From positions 44,381,095-44,445,094 of the forward strand of contig NC_087071.1 in NCBI RefSeq assembly GCF_963678635.1: a DNA stretch of 64,000 nt, read 5' to 3'. Shown in pieces: positions 46,301 through 57,381 of this stretch. The position numbers and the translations under genes were made by a program. A model generated the notes under the pieces. The model was not told where the DNA came from, made no database searches, and saw only the letters and a program-made list of their open reading frames with translations. How positions within the stretch are numbered: the first letter of the stretch is position 1; every line of letters begins with the position of its first letter. This DNA comes from Symsagittifera roscoffensis (Eukaryota; Xenacoelomorpha; Acoela; Convolutidae).

Positions 46301-47751
46301 ACGAGCTAATGCACGTAGTGAACAACAATGTGTTCGTTTTAAATTTATATTGAACTTGGTCTGTGGCGTGTGCAGAAATTTTTCAGGGGGTGGGGCGGTT
46401 TTGAAATTTTTTATTTCCCGAGCGCTCCGAAAAAACTATTTGCCGAGCTTTCCATTTGATTTTCCGAGCATTTTTTGGGCCCCCCTCCCCCCCCCATAAA
46501 AGTCGCGCGCTCACCCCTAAAAATTGGCTATATCGGCGCCAAAGGCTCCTACTTTGGCACACTACTGAGCGTAGTGATCCACTTGTATAGGTCGTGTTGA
46601 TTTTTTGTCGTTTTTTTTCAGCAAAATCACGCTTAATTTTGACTTTTCGCGGTTTGACTTTCATTTCTTTTTTCACTTGCAAATAGCTCCAATAAATTGC
46701 GAAAAGTTGAGAAGCGTTCACTGTTCCGGAACATTTTTAAAGTTCGCTAGCGTTTCTCGGGCTCATTTAGATGAAATAGCTGTTTTAAAATGGCTTCGTT
46801 CAAAGAGTTGCTAAATTATTCAAAACCAAGTTGAACAGCAATTTTATTTTCAAAAACGTTTCCGACGAATCTAACTATGACTCTTTTATGGTTCGACTTG
46901 GTTTTGAGACAGAGATTAATTCCTGGGTCATGCACATTTAACGGGCACTTCTGAATAAAGTATAATTAGTTTTTGTTCGCTGACTTTAGTTGCGGTTTTT
47001 CAACTGCGTTTTTTCTATATTCAGCACCGTTAAAATCGATTCCGCAGTATTTTTCTACAAAGTATTTTTGTACATTGTAACAGTTTTCTTTTTGAATGAA
47101 TTGCTCTAGACTAGCTCAAGCTTGTATTTAAGTTACAGTAAAAAGTATGGAACGTGTAGGAAAAATTTTCTGCCCCATTAATTTCAAGAGTTCGTCCCTC
47201 GAACTCTGTTTCATATGTATGATTGAACTGTAATAAAGATATTGTGAAGTTGGTTGGATTCATTTTTGTTCATAATATGAGTTTCAGCGACGTAACTTTC
47301 AATTTTCATGATGTTTCAGTCCTGCGCAAGTTCTATCTCGAGTGTAGGCAACAGCAATGTACAATTAATTAATTCAAATCTTGTTAACAATGCAACCGCA
47401 GAGCCTTCAGGTATCAATCAGCAACCATCGAGTGCAGCCAGGCATAACACACCCCCACCACCTTACGATTTCAGCGTCCGGAATCGAAGCAGCTTAACCA
47501 TGAATGGATACCACACGAATGGACACTCGGCCAAACCTCCGAATAGCACAAACGGTTTTGTACGCTTTTCTTCGATTAACGGAATGAGAAATAATTTAAA
47601 TCATAATCAGCCGAGTAGTCAGTTTGCATCGAACGGAAGCAGAATAATTAATGGAACTATTATGTCTAGTCAAGTCAACGGAAATGGAAATACAAACTAC
47701 ATCGCGGAACCTGATGATGATATTATGGAGATTTTCCCGACCAAATCTTGA
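34373..47751 (+). CDS. RCOR: REST corepressor (CoREST) family protein, eight exons
   Basis: Exons: 34373-34445, 34510-34602, 34675-34737, 34861-35200, 40182-40617, 40839-40913, 41782-42024 and 47320-47751. All have GT-AG borders and compatible phases, giving 584 codons plus stop. An in-frame TGA lies 15 codons or fewer upstream of the ATG. CoREST recruits histone deacetylase and the LSD1/KDM1A demethylase to chromatin. Residues about 31-115 form the ELM2 domain (VGAEFQA, CQPLWSPSSHHL), 122-170 the first SANT domain (KWCDNDRVAFENAF, FYYRWKKQ), about 300-345 the LSD1-binding/coiled-coil linker (HMSLSTKQL, ERRKIQLHQE), and 375-425 the second SANT (PKWAPRETEFFL). The 143-residue last exon is low-complexity Asn/Ser-rich. 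Intron 5 has a weak donor (gttggt). The two long introns (about 5.0 and 5.3 kb) are filled with transposon relics. Confidence 0.9.
35600..36020 (+). pseudogene. Decayed tandem copy of the RCOR SANT1 exon
   Basis: From about 35622 the sequence repeats RCOR exon 4 and its downstream intron: atagacaataaatggtgcga is exact, followed by gaaaatgcgtttaagttg, gaagcagtgaatca and atgacaaacaaacaagaa. Compared with 34980-35440 it carries several indels and an in-frame stop (ggaaatag), so it cannot serve as an alternative exon. The similarity continues into the intron up to about 36020. It is a segmental duplication of about 420 bp within the same intron. Confidence 0.85.
36238..39390 (+). mobile_element. 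Decayed BEL/Pao retrotransposon in RCOR intron 4
   Basis: Scattered frames in one orientation carry BEL/Pao signatures. At 36238-36609 the gag segment has ISSLSDDFAAWPSFIDQFWSTVH and KLSTVQKV, typical of DUF1759. At 36682-37069 the following helix (LRQLYSIINLTSQSIKTLERL) is seen. At about 37138 there is a damaged zinc knuckle (CFNCFSVSH). At 38278-38514 comes the HWVDSSSLLFSIDMPRYL / HHLCDALEMAFEAAMYD region. At 39059-39370 the end of the integrase region appears (LKSRPITAIS...QLTPLMLLYG). Many stops and frameshifts separate them, so it is long dead. I could not find LTRs. Confidence 0.75.
39391..40181. other. Rest of RCOR intron 4
   Basis: AT-rich with poly-A and poly-T tracts (about 39875-40070). 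No gene or clear repeat seen before exon 5. Confidence 0.5.
40914..41781. other. RCOR intron 6
   Basis: 868 bp between exons 6 and 7. It contains an imperfect hairpin at about 41146-41175 (aaaggacctttagaggtcctttcggctttttt), which resembles a stem with a T tail but sits inside an intron; no function is assigned. Nothing else stands out. Confidence 0.4.
42761..42995 (-). repeat. 3' LTR of copia element
   Basis: 235 bp, nearly identical to 45405-45639. PPT-like ccccgccttt lies directly after it at 42996-43005 (plus-strand view). Confidence 0.85.
43010..43318 (-). pseudogene. Copia pol remnant: RNase H C-terminus
   Basis: About 100 codons on the minus strand match the end of copia-type pol. They contain the segment VFVDNQACIALSKPSMNHGKTKH, followed by HFLRELVEQKKVTLTF and the ADALTKNL motif, all hallmarks of the RNase H domain of Ty1/copia polyproteins. 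The frame ends after DILLGTT just inside the 3' LTR. Upstream (higher coordinates) the frame is lost, so only the tail remains. Confidence 0.85.
43853..44511 (-). pseudogene. Copia gag remnant (UBN2-type)
   Basis: Two minus-strand frames, 44511-44080 and 44062-43853, together resemble a copia gag. The first contains FSGKEDFSYFEEQFEARIFHLKL and AIDKGKEISEEKQLHIWYELVQALDKKSV...AWDVLRKRF, the classical start of UBN2/DUF4219 gags. The second continues with DYLTRAEEIQYNLEQVNEGVSEKMLISIILKGLPKQFETF. A frameshift separates them at about 44065-44085. A CCHC knuckle may follow near 43740 (cysteine codons in a decayed stretch), but I cannot read it cleanly. Confidence 0.8.
44712..44738. repeat. (TA)n microsatellite
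   Basis: About 13 uninterrupted ta dinucleotides inside the copia interior. Confidence 0.95.
45022..45230. repeat. 45-bp tandem repeat, about four copies, in copia leader
   Basis: Units begin ttgtgttgccctgcttctgt at 45068 and 45113, exactly 45 bp apart, with degenerate copies at 45022 and 45158. It lies next to the 5' LTR of the minus-strand copia element, in its leader. Confidence 0.9.
45405..45639 (-). repeat. 5' LTR of copia element
   Basis: 235 bp, the partner of 42761-42995. On the minus strand the bases directly following it (ccttgataggctatgagcc) are where the PBS should be. Confidence 0.85.
46370..46560. repeat. Fragment of dispersed hAT-like MITE family
   Basis: Shares with other copies in the window the G-rich start after gcagaaattttt, ctattt/ccgagc words, and the end cgcgcgctcacccctaaaaattggctatatcggcgcc. 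No intact termini seen. Confidence 0.5.
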
Positions 47752-50700
47752 ATCAAAAACAGAACTCTTTGATTGATCCTTCCTGATTTTAAACTGAAAA
47801 CAGTTTGATATTTTAAGGCTAACTTTAAAATTGTTAAGTGAAACTTAAATGAGAATATAATTATATAATGAAATAGTGCTTTGATTTGGTATAATTAAGC
47901 AAATTAGCCTATAAATTTACACACTTTAATTTACTGTCTAGAACTTTGTCTTTAGAAAGCCGAAACATTCTCAACTTTCGTAACAATTTGGCCAGCAAAT
48001 TTGAAAACAAAGAACATCGAATTGACAAGCAAAAATAATTGAAAAGCAAGAATTCAAAGGGCATCAAAATTCAAAAAAAATTATACACACATAAAATAAT
48101 AGCAATCAGTTGTTTTAAGAAAAACCTCGGAGTATACTGCCTACAATTTTTGATTAAGTGTTTAGAACAAGGAATTTTTGTGCAGTGCTTTGGCTCAATT
48201 TTTTGAATTTGCATATTTAAATAACCTTGCAAACAATTGGAACTGTGGTTATTGCTTTAGTTTTTGTAGTTTGATAAATGACTGGGCAAGGACTATAAAA
48301 AATAGTTTAAGTACCGATAAAAAGGAGCAAATTTTTGAAATGCTAAGTACTCTGCTCAGGCGCGGATCTAGGAATTTTTCGAGGAAGGGAGGCGGATTTT
48401 CAAAAAAATTTCGAAAATTTTGTCGACCTTTTTTTTCTTTTTAGGTCTACCAAATTGATTTCCCGAGCTGTTCCAAATCAATAAATTTTGGTCAAATATT
48501 CTGCGCCGCAGGAAAAATTGTGTAAAACAGACCAATCGCGTTTTTTTGGGTCGAAATTTTGTTGACCTTCTTTTTAGGTCGACCAACAAATTGATTTTCT
48601 GAGCTCTCCCAAAACACTACTAAGACCCTAATATGACAATATTCTCTGCGCCGCAGGCAAATTTGAGAAAAAACAGGCCAAAAAGGCGTTTTTATGCACT
48701 TTTTTGATATTATCGACTAAAAAATTGCGTTTTTACGGCGCGCGCTCCCACCTCAAAATTAGTATAGATTGGCGCCTTTAGAAAGTTTTTAAGGTCAGTC
48801 GGCCAAAAATGGATATCGCAGAACTTCTACAAAAACTTCAAAGTACACATAAATTTTTTTACTTTTTGGTTTTGTCCTCGTCACAGAAATAACGGAGGAT
48901 TTTTTACAACTGATTGCGAATTTTTATATCGTTTGCATGTTATCTGTAAATTAGACCCTTGCAGGTTTCTAGTGCATACTTGTTAGACCTCATGGACCTG
49001 TTTTGCTTAATATTGCATTTGCATATTGATTTGAAGCGAACTGCCAGCTTGTATAATTTTTTTCCTACAATTGTCGTTAAAAAGAAATGTAGATTACGTC
49101 AAAAACATAAATTGTCTTCTGAAATCAAAACAACCAAGAGACGTAAAATAAATTCCTCGGCAGCAAAAACAATATTTTTGCCCTTTCTCAAGCGCTTCAA
49201 AAAATGAAACAATTTCAAATTTATCAGTCATTACAATACAGTTTTATTACAAAAGTTAGAGAGCGCGACTCGCCAAAAAAACAAAAGAACGAAAAATGTT
49301 TAAAAAAAAACCCTAACCTTTTTGGACACATGGAATTTGTTTTTAATGGATCTACTAATTGAATTTGATTTCAGCGCCAAGGTTTAATTATAATAACAAC
49401 GACCACTAATTGTATGTAATTACTCTTATTTTATTACACCAACAGCAAATTTTCGTCGGAAAAAATTGAAAAATCAAATTCAATGCTAAAATTGTAATTT
49501 TAAATCTATTTTTAATGATTTCCTCTTCAGTTTTGTGTCAACAATAAAAAATATATACATTGAATGTCAAAGCTGCTTTTTTTATAGCGCAGATAGTTTT
49601 AATCAGTACCGCATAAGATCATGTAATTTGAAAGATGTTGATTTTATTTCTGAAAGCTAAATATTGATGTAATTCTGAGGATTTTTGATAATCGCTTCTG
49701 ATTCTCCGATAAGTTTTTGAACTCTCAAAACATGCTATTCAACATTATCTCTATATACCTCATGCCAGTTGAAGTTTTCGGTGTTCGAGAACATTTAGAA
49801 AAGAAAATGCTTGAAGACAAAATTGTAACATATTTATGACTAGGAAGCATAAACATATACATTAACAAAAATTATGATGTTTTTCTTCAATAGTAAAACT
49901 GTGCATAACATACATCTGTTCTTTTGTAAATAACCTTAATAAAGCAATTTTCACCCTAACAATTTAAAATTAATCAATACAAGAACACCATCAAATCTTT
50001 GAATTAGAAATTTGGACAAGAACTAATGTGGTTGAGCATCGGTAAACAGAAACAAAAAATCAGATTTTACAAGCAATATCACCATAAAAAAATCACATCG
50101 AAAACAAACAGTTCTGTAGTTTTACCTAAAAAATTGTATGGATTTGGTTTTTTTCGACGCATTAACAATTTTTTTAAATCTTTATTGTAATACTGTTGTC
50201 AATGTATTTTAGCATCAAAATAATTGTGTTTTCTGATATAAATTTTCAATAGTTATACTGTAACGGCATTTTATTTTTGATTAGAAAACAAGTGCTGTCA
50301 TAAAATTGACTGGTTGTTGGTTGTTTGCCTGTACTTTTTCTGGCTTTCCCTTCCTGGAAACAAACTTACACTCTAGGTTTAACATATTCAAATGGGTAGT
50401 ATTCAAGGATTCAAGTATCTTAAAGGGTAACCCGATGCGTGAAAACTGCTATGTTAACAATCCTGAACCAGGAACTTGCTCTCGTCATGATTCTTTATTA
50501 ACTCATGAGTTCGTGGTAAAATATTCCCTCTGCTCACGAGAATACGCTCAAATGTTTTTCTATTTTGCGCAATCGTTTCTGAAATAACTCTCTTTTACAT
50601 AATGGATAATTGTTTTTAGAATCGGATTTTTTTTCTTTTTAAGAAGAAAGAAAAACGCTAGAAAATTAGAGCTAATAAAAACTCAAAGATACATTTTTTT

Positions 50701-52456
50701 CTGTTTTGCGCCGCAAATTCACGGCTAATTTTTTCTAAGCCCGATTCACCGATTCAGCAGATATAGAACTGTTACTTTAAAAGCTAGGTTACTTTTCTGG
50801 TTACATTGTTAGCAAACTCCCTATTTTATCGTATCGTGGGGTTTTGAAATTCACTTGCTGCTAAAGATTAGCTTCGCATTGAACATATACTTTCAAAAAT
50901 ATCTGAATTCAAATTTAAAAAACTATCTAGTTAGTTCACTTGGTCTTCTTAACTTTTTGTTCTAATTTTTAAACTTAACTCATAGTGGCGAGAAAATTTA
51001 ATTCTGTTTTTTTTTTACTTTTAAGGTAAGGATATTAGAAAAATCAGCACAAAAAGGCGATTCTGTTTCAAATGGCAATCCAACGCGATTCTATTGTTAG
51101 AGCTCACATTCCTAAGTTGAGAACGTGCCATCGTTATGGCCTGTTATTTGTTGGAGAAAACAGAGTTGAGGCGCTGTTATTAGTTGGCGCCTCTCAATAA
51201 AAAAAAGTAATTGTTATTCTATTTTGTACAATCTTGTCTGAACTCTTTTTTATGTTAGATAATTTTTAATTATTCCAAAATAAGGTTCAAATGTTTCAAA
51301 GTTCTTGCGGAAATAAATGAAAAACGGTAGAAAAAAGATGCAAGCACAGCTTTCATGACACAATTTTTTCTTTGCTGTATTGCAATATTACTGTTTTTTT
51401 TCTAGAGCCACTTCAGCGAGATATACAAGAGTTACTTTGAAAGTTAGTATGTTTTTTTGGGATTAATAACATTGTTAGCACAACCCCTAATTTATCATAT
51501 CGTGGGATATTGGTGCTCACTGAGGAAATTTTGTAGTGAAAAAGGCATGTTCAAATTTTTCTAAGTGCAAAGGAAAGTTTAATAAAATATCTAGATAAAT
51601 AAATTGCCGTTTACTAGAAAAGTTAACGGGAAATTTTTAAAATAGTTTTAAAAGTTTTGGAGAATAACTTTCTTAGAAGTTCTTAGTTATTCTTAGAATT
51701 TTTTTGAAATGTTTTTTACGTTTGATATTTGCTCATAACTCTTAGTAATAGTTGTCGGAACATCCAATTCTTTTGTTTTGCTTAGTGATTTTTTTTTGTT
51801 TCTAAGGGAAGGGGTCATTGGGGTGCTGAGAGAAGAGAGGGACGGGACTGCGCCCTCCTAAGTCTGAAGAACGGCGGGTGCGCAAGTAATTTTTTTAGGA
51901 TTCATTGAAGAATTGTTATCATAAAGATCTCAACGTTTTTCCAGTATAGATCCTAGCAAAATTAAATAGAAATTTTCCAATGAATCTAAAGCTGTTTGAT
52001 CATTCTGATAATTGTTAATCATTTTGAAGTACGGTTTGACCAATTTTGTACAACACAAAAAACATGAGTACTTTACGCGTAGAGCAAAAACACGTTGATC
52101 TGCAGTCACGTTTAGAGTCACGTTTTTGTTGTGCAAATAATAATCTATTCAGAAAGACATAATATTTTTTTCAAACTTTTGTCAATTAATAATTTATAGC
52201 CAATACTGCTGGTATCATTTTCTACAATTATAGAAATGAACTTCGTTAACCAATTTCTGCTTAGCTTTGTTTTCTTTTTCTAAATATTCTTGATTTTAAA
52301 ACAAATACTTAATTTTTGACGCAGTGTTCATGATAATTCATTATTATGCAAATCTAATAAACTTCCAATTTGAATATTTTTTTGGAAATCAAATTTTTTT
52401 GTTATATAATTTTTAATTAGAAATAGAAATACATTTTTTCATTAAAAACAATTGTT
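47752..52456. other. Gene-poor AT-rich interval
   Basis: Between RCOR and the putative GPCR I see no gene. It contains a MITE-family copy (48357-48800) and scattered short A/T tracts. Short frames here have no recognisable content. Confidence 0.5.
48357..48800. repeat. hAT-like MITE family copy, diverged
   Basis: Begins caggcgcggatctaggaatttt, close to the terminal repeat of the intact copy at 57017. Ends near cgcgcgctcccacctcaaaattagtatagattggcgcctttag. The far terminus is not recognisable. Confidence 0.6.
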
Positions 52457-55400
52457 ATGATGGAATCAAATCTAGCCGCAGTTTCAAGTTTAATTGCAAC
52501 TCTGCACCCCCTGTCAACTTTGACCGACAACATTTTGACCGAATTGGCGCTTCTGTTTGTGGTTTTGATTTCAAATTTAATACTCATCCACAAATTACTT
52601 ATCCCTAAGGACTGCAAAATATACCGCAAAACGCTCTTTCGGGGAGTGTCTTCAATGATAACAGTTACTTCCTCATTTTCGCTACTTTCTCTTTTTTTCT
52701 CTCTTAACGAGTCAAAATTTCAAAACCAAAATCTTAATAATTTTATAAAAATTTCAACAAACGGAGCTTTATTGAGTTTCTACGTTACATTGCCTTGCAT
52801 GTTTTACCATATGCAGTTTCAAGTTAAAAACGCGATTTTGAACTCGTTGCCGAGTTTGACTTCGCCGCGACAACTTTCGGACAATTCATCATTCGGACAA
52901 TTAGCGAGGCTTAAGATTTATTGGCCTCACAGACCATTGCATATTCACTTGATGCTTTTGTCGGGGGTAATTTATTCGATCTTTAATTTCTACAAAATGG
53001 ACAAAACTGGGCTAAGAGCGGATATATCAAGTCAGGTAAGATGATAAATGGGTTAAATTAGGTGGAAAATTGATTAATTTTTCCTCTTGTTGTGATTGAG
53101 CGCCGAACCTTCATTTTTACAGTACACTAACGATTGTTATTTTTTCGAAATCCTGTAGTTCAAATCTTTTTTTAGCAACCAATCATGAAATACTTTTGTC
53201 ATTTGCTGTTATTTTGATTTCAAAGATAAAATGAAAACGCAACACAACCTAGAGGCAAATTTGGAACAACCGTTACTTGAAAAAAAAATTCAGTCCAAAC
53301 TATTTCGTTTCTCAGTTATATTTTTGAGAGGTTTTTTGTTTCTAACAATTAAACTGCGGAAAAATTTAAAATCTCCAATAGTGACATAAAGGTTGGAGTG
53401 ATATAGCATCATGAAGCCCTTTCACTTGAGATTTCATCGATGCCTCAAGTTTCTTTAAAAAATCTCAGTGTCGAAAAAACAAGGCGCAAAAATAAGCTTT
53501 CATATCAATTACAATTGAATAAAATGAGCGTGAAAACCAGAATACACATTTTACATTTAGATGCTAAGCGGTAAAAATGCAAAACGCGAGAAAAATATAA
53601 TCTTGAAAAAGAAATTAAAAAAAAAACTTTTTGATTAGTTTTGTTAGTTTTGGTTTTGAGACAGATTAATTTAGTCAGATGAAGATATTACATTTCATCA
53701 TTTTTATCTACAAATCTTTGAACTCCTTGCCTCACATGATGTGAAAAAGATACCACAAAAATTAGGTAAAATTTGTAGTTTTGCTTCAAACAACCGTTGT
53801 CAGAAATTTCTGTGCTATTAGCAAAGTAGCCAGTTTTTCTTTGGTGAGTTTTAATAGCAATGAAAATTTGAATTTTTGAAAATGATTTGGATAACAAATT
53901 GGAAAAAGTTATGTGTCAGGCTAGTTTATATGCTTCTAATCAAAATCATTTCAAAATTTTTATCGATTTCAGCCCAAAACAACAATGAGCAGGCTATTTT
54001 GTCCTATTTAGGTCGCTCTGCCAAAATTGAATTTCTTGAAAAGTTACGTATTTAAAGTTTACGGGCTAAAATTAAAAAAAAAGACGTGTTTCGGAATTTT
54101 TTTAAAGCAGTTCTTTTGAAAGAAAAAAGAACAAAAAAAGAGAGATATCTCTAGATTTCTATAGAAGATTATACTAAGTGTCTGGTAATTTTTTCTGTTG
54201 TATTTGGTTTCTAGTAAATTTGATGGGTTTTTAGGTAAACACGACATCATCAGTTCAAGGATATCCGATCATACTAGCTGCGTGAGTAATACGAACAAAA
54301 AAATTCCAAATAAAACTCATACAAAGTCTTTTTAATAGGTTGTCACGCCTAAAATATATCTTTAAACGCTTTTAAAAATGTTCAAGGGGATTCAATACAT
54401 TAACCAAAAAACTTGAAACATATTTTAAGAATCTTTTCACAAAAAGCCTTTGATTGTTGTTGGAAGGCAGTCGGATTTTTCCATCTGATTCGAGCAGTCT
54501 TCTGAAGGCTTAACGCAATCTTCGCAGAAAGTGCATCCTTTTGTCTGAAAAGTTGTGAACAAAAAACTCATTTTGTGCGTATTTGAAACAGCGACACAAC
54601 ATACATAATTATTTCTAAATTTTGCAAGATATTCCCAAAGTTTGCAATTCTTAGCTAGTTGTTAACTACAGTCAGAGCAGATTTATTCGTATCAATGAAT
54701 TATAGCAGAATTTTCCTACTGTTTTATAGAGAGTCCAAACTAATTTAAGATTGAGTGAAATTGATGCTGGAATGAAAAAAAATAAAAAAAACTCTTTTTC
54801 ACATGTGTTCTACCCAAACACAATTTCAAAACTAAAACAAGACTGCTCGTATCAGGGCGAAGCCCTGAATGTTCCGACTGCCTTTTAAGGTTTATGGAGC
54901 AGTAATAACATTAAAAAATTAAATGTAATTAAATAAAATGAAAACATTTTTTCTAAAATTTGAAATTTTTTATGAAAATCATCCCCCCACACGCCATATA
55001 AAGTACAAAAACATAGATTTCGCTCCTTGTAACAAATCAATTATGGCGCGTTAATTGTCCCAAATTAGCCAAAATGGCCATCTTTAAACCCCCATAACTT
55101 TACGAAAAATGATCACAGGTGAAATATTTTTTCAAATTTGAGCTCATGACAACAATACCTTTCGAATGATATAAAAAAATTCCGTCAAAAACGGCTAGTT
55201 AAGAAGTCGAAATTTGTCTGACGAAAAAAAAACCCACCCCGAGCACAAATATTCCGTTACTTTCGTATCGAAAGTCGGAACAAAAAGAACGCATTATTTG
55301 GATTGATTTGCCTGCCCCAGTTTGGAAAGATTTTAAAGCTTAGTTCCGCGCTTGAATTAGATCAAAATGGCCGAAGTCTTACGTTGACTGATTTTACTTA

Positions 55401-56906
55401 AGCTATCAGTTTATTTTGAAGCGCAAGTTTTAAGAAGCTGGTTATAAATCCCTATCGTATCAAAAAATAACACCCACTCCTCTGGATATCAACAGTAAAT
55501 TAGATTAACAGCTTTCTCTTGATTGGACGAAATTTTGCTCTTTCCTGATTGGACGAAAATTTGGTGATATAATCAACTTAACAATCTTTCCCTTTCTTAT
55601 GGGGGGGACGAGACGGGAGGGTTAGAGGAGATTGTCAAGCCGATCCGGCATTAACACCAGTCCGATGGAGAAAAACTCCGTATTAAGTCAATCTTAAGTA
55701 AAAAAAAAACCTTATTTTGAAAAACGGAACCTAAAAAAACGAAGCACATTCTCTTCATCCTTTTCCTAATAAAAAAATCTTTCGAGAAAACTTTACATAA
55801 AAGTTTTTACTTTTTTATGTAAAACTTCAGTCAAACTCTCTCAGCGTTAATCGGTCGCCTTGAGATTTTGAAGGAAAATGATTCTGAGTGATTTTGGTTT
55901 TCCCAATAGTTTAGATTGTGGTATATAAACGAGCTGAAGTATAAGCCAGCCACCATATAAACCAAGATGCATCCAAAAATACGTAACTGCTACGTTTATG
56001 TAAAAATTATGTTACTGTTATGAAAGCCTCACGAATTTCATTTAAATGATCTAAACTGTCGGCTGACTTATATACACAGCGCATTTTTGGCAGGTTTGGA
56101 CTTTGGCTGGTTTCTTCACACCCAGTTTACATAAATGGTACAATCAAAACAAATTGAAAATGCGAAAACATTCTAGAATAAAAGGTTCGAAGAATCAAGC
56201 GCGGATCTAGGATTTTCTCAATGGGAGGGGTAGTTTCTCAAAAAAAAAGTTTTTTTTTTGTCGACTTTGTCGACCCAATTGATTTTCTGAGCTCACCCAA
56301 AACTCTATAAAAATCTCATTTTGACAAAGTTTTCTGCGCCACGACGGAACTTAAAAAAGGCGGGACAAAAACGAAATTTTTGACCGCTCCCCGTCCAATT
56401 ATGACTCATTTGAGCCTTTAGGCGCTGAAATTGATTTTCAATGTTACTTTGCGTCAGATTTTATATCAGTTTATATTTCTTTCATTAGTCAGTTATACTT
56501 GCTAGTCAGTTGATCTCGTAGTTAAACCCTTATAACCTTAAAACACTCGAACGCCTCAATACGCAAAATGGCAAAACCCAACTTTCGTTTCAGACTCAAC
56601 TGCATGTTTCATCTCATACCCGTAGTCTCAAACTTCAAACTTGTTCAAACACACCTTCACTCCTACAAACAAACCGAAGTGAACAACTATTACGTCATCA
56701 TCAAAGCACACCAATTTTCATCTGTAGTTTACATTTGTGTAATTTCACTCATAATACCACACACACTTTCGTTGATTAATGAAATAGTTTTACCAGAACT
56801 GGTTAGTACTCCGATTAGTTTTGTAAATAATGTCAACTCAGTGTTACTCATTTGTTCTTTTTTGGTTCTGCCGATTGCTTATGCTATTATGTACAACAGA
56901 TCATAA
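52457..56906 (+). CDS. Putative seven-transmembrane receptor, three exons
   Basis: Exons 52457-53035 (donor gtaaga), 54235-54281 (47 nt; acceptor ttttag, donor gtgagt) and 56594-56906 (acceptor tttcag). Phases match exactly (0, then 2), giving 312 residues. Seven hydrophobic spans are visible: residues about 27-48, 63-83, 98-120, 161-179, 202-224, and two in exon 3 (SSVVYICVISLIIPHTLSLI and NSVLLICSFLVLPIAYAIMY). Span 1 has a central Asn (SNL), and the last span ends LPIAYAIMYN, reminiscent of the NPxxY region of rhodopsin-like receptors. A glycosylation site (NTT) lies in the loop before span 5. An AATAAA follows the stop by 23 bp. A DRY motif is not evident, so the family is uncertain; another polytopic membrane protein is possible. 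Confidence 0.6.
56199..56430. repeat. hAT-like MITE family copy, inside GPCR intron 2
   Basis: Starts gcgcggatctaggattttctc, with ctgagctcacccaaaactc and ctgcgcca words shared with 48357-48800, and ends near gagcctttaggcgctg. Confidence 0.6.
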
Positions 56907-56928
56907 GTTTAACTTCATTTCAACTCGT

Positions 56929-56934
56929 AATAAA
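56929..56934 (+). terminator. Polyadenylation signal of putative GPCR gene
   Basis: AATAAA 23 bp behind the stop codon at 56904-56906, followed by T-rich sequence. Confidence 0.5.
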
Positions 56935-57016
56935 TTCATTTTTAAAATGTCAAATAGACTTTTCTGGAATATCGAGTTTTGTAATTTTTAGCTTTAAAAT
57001 GTAGAATTGTTTAAAT

Positions 57017-57190
57017 CAGGGGCGGATCTAGGATTTTCTCGAGGTGGGGGGGGGCCTTGAAATTAGTAAATTAGTATACATTGACGCAGAAGGCGCCTTT
57101 AGAAAAATTTTAGGGTCAGTCAGGCAAAAATGGTACAAAGGGGGGCCCTTTGGGTCGGCATGAGGTCGAATCCCTCTAAATCCGCCCCTG
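57017..57190. mobile_element. Intact hAT-like MITE (174 bp) with perfect target duplication
   Basis: The element begins caggggcggatctag and ends taaatccgcccctg, inverted terminal repeats of about 14 bp with one mismatch. It is flanked on both sides by gtttaaat (57009-57016 and 57191-57198), a perfect 8-bp duplication, which is the hallmark of hAT transposition. It has no coding capacity. Confidence 0.85.
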
Positions 57191-57381
57191 GTTTAAATAG
57201 CTTTCAGTAGTTTTCTAAAAAAAATAGTTTCTAAGTTTACTTACTTCAAGTTTAATTTTAATTATTATAGCTTCAGTTTTTTCTAAATATATAATTTGTT
57301 TTTTTTTCTCAAAAAATCTATCTTACATTTTTCAGATTGATTTGTTATTGGTAGTTTAATCAGTTGTGTGTTGTGGCAATT

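Noticed and set aside
48959-49207. Open frame of 82 codons ending in a Lys/Arg-rich tail
   Set aside because: No homologous motif, no splice context and AT-driven composition; treated as chance.
54437-54544. A minus-strand frame with six cysteines behind a good 3' splice site, looking like a last exon
   Set aside because: Part of it matches, in inverted form, the dispersed repeat at 54838-54890 and 58438, and no partner exon was found upstream on that strand.
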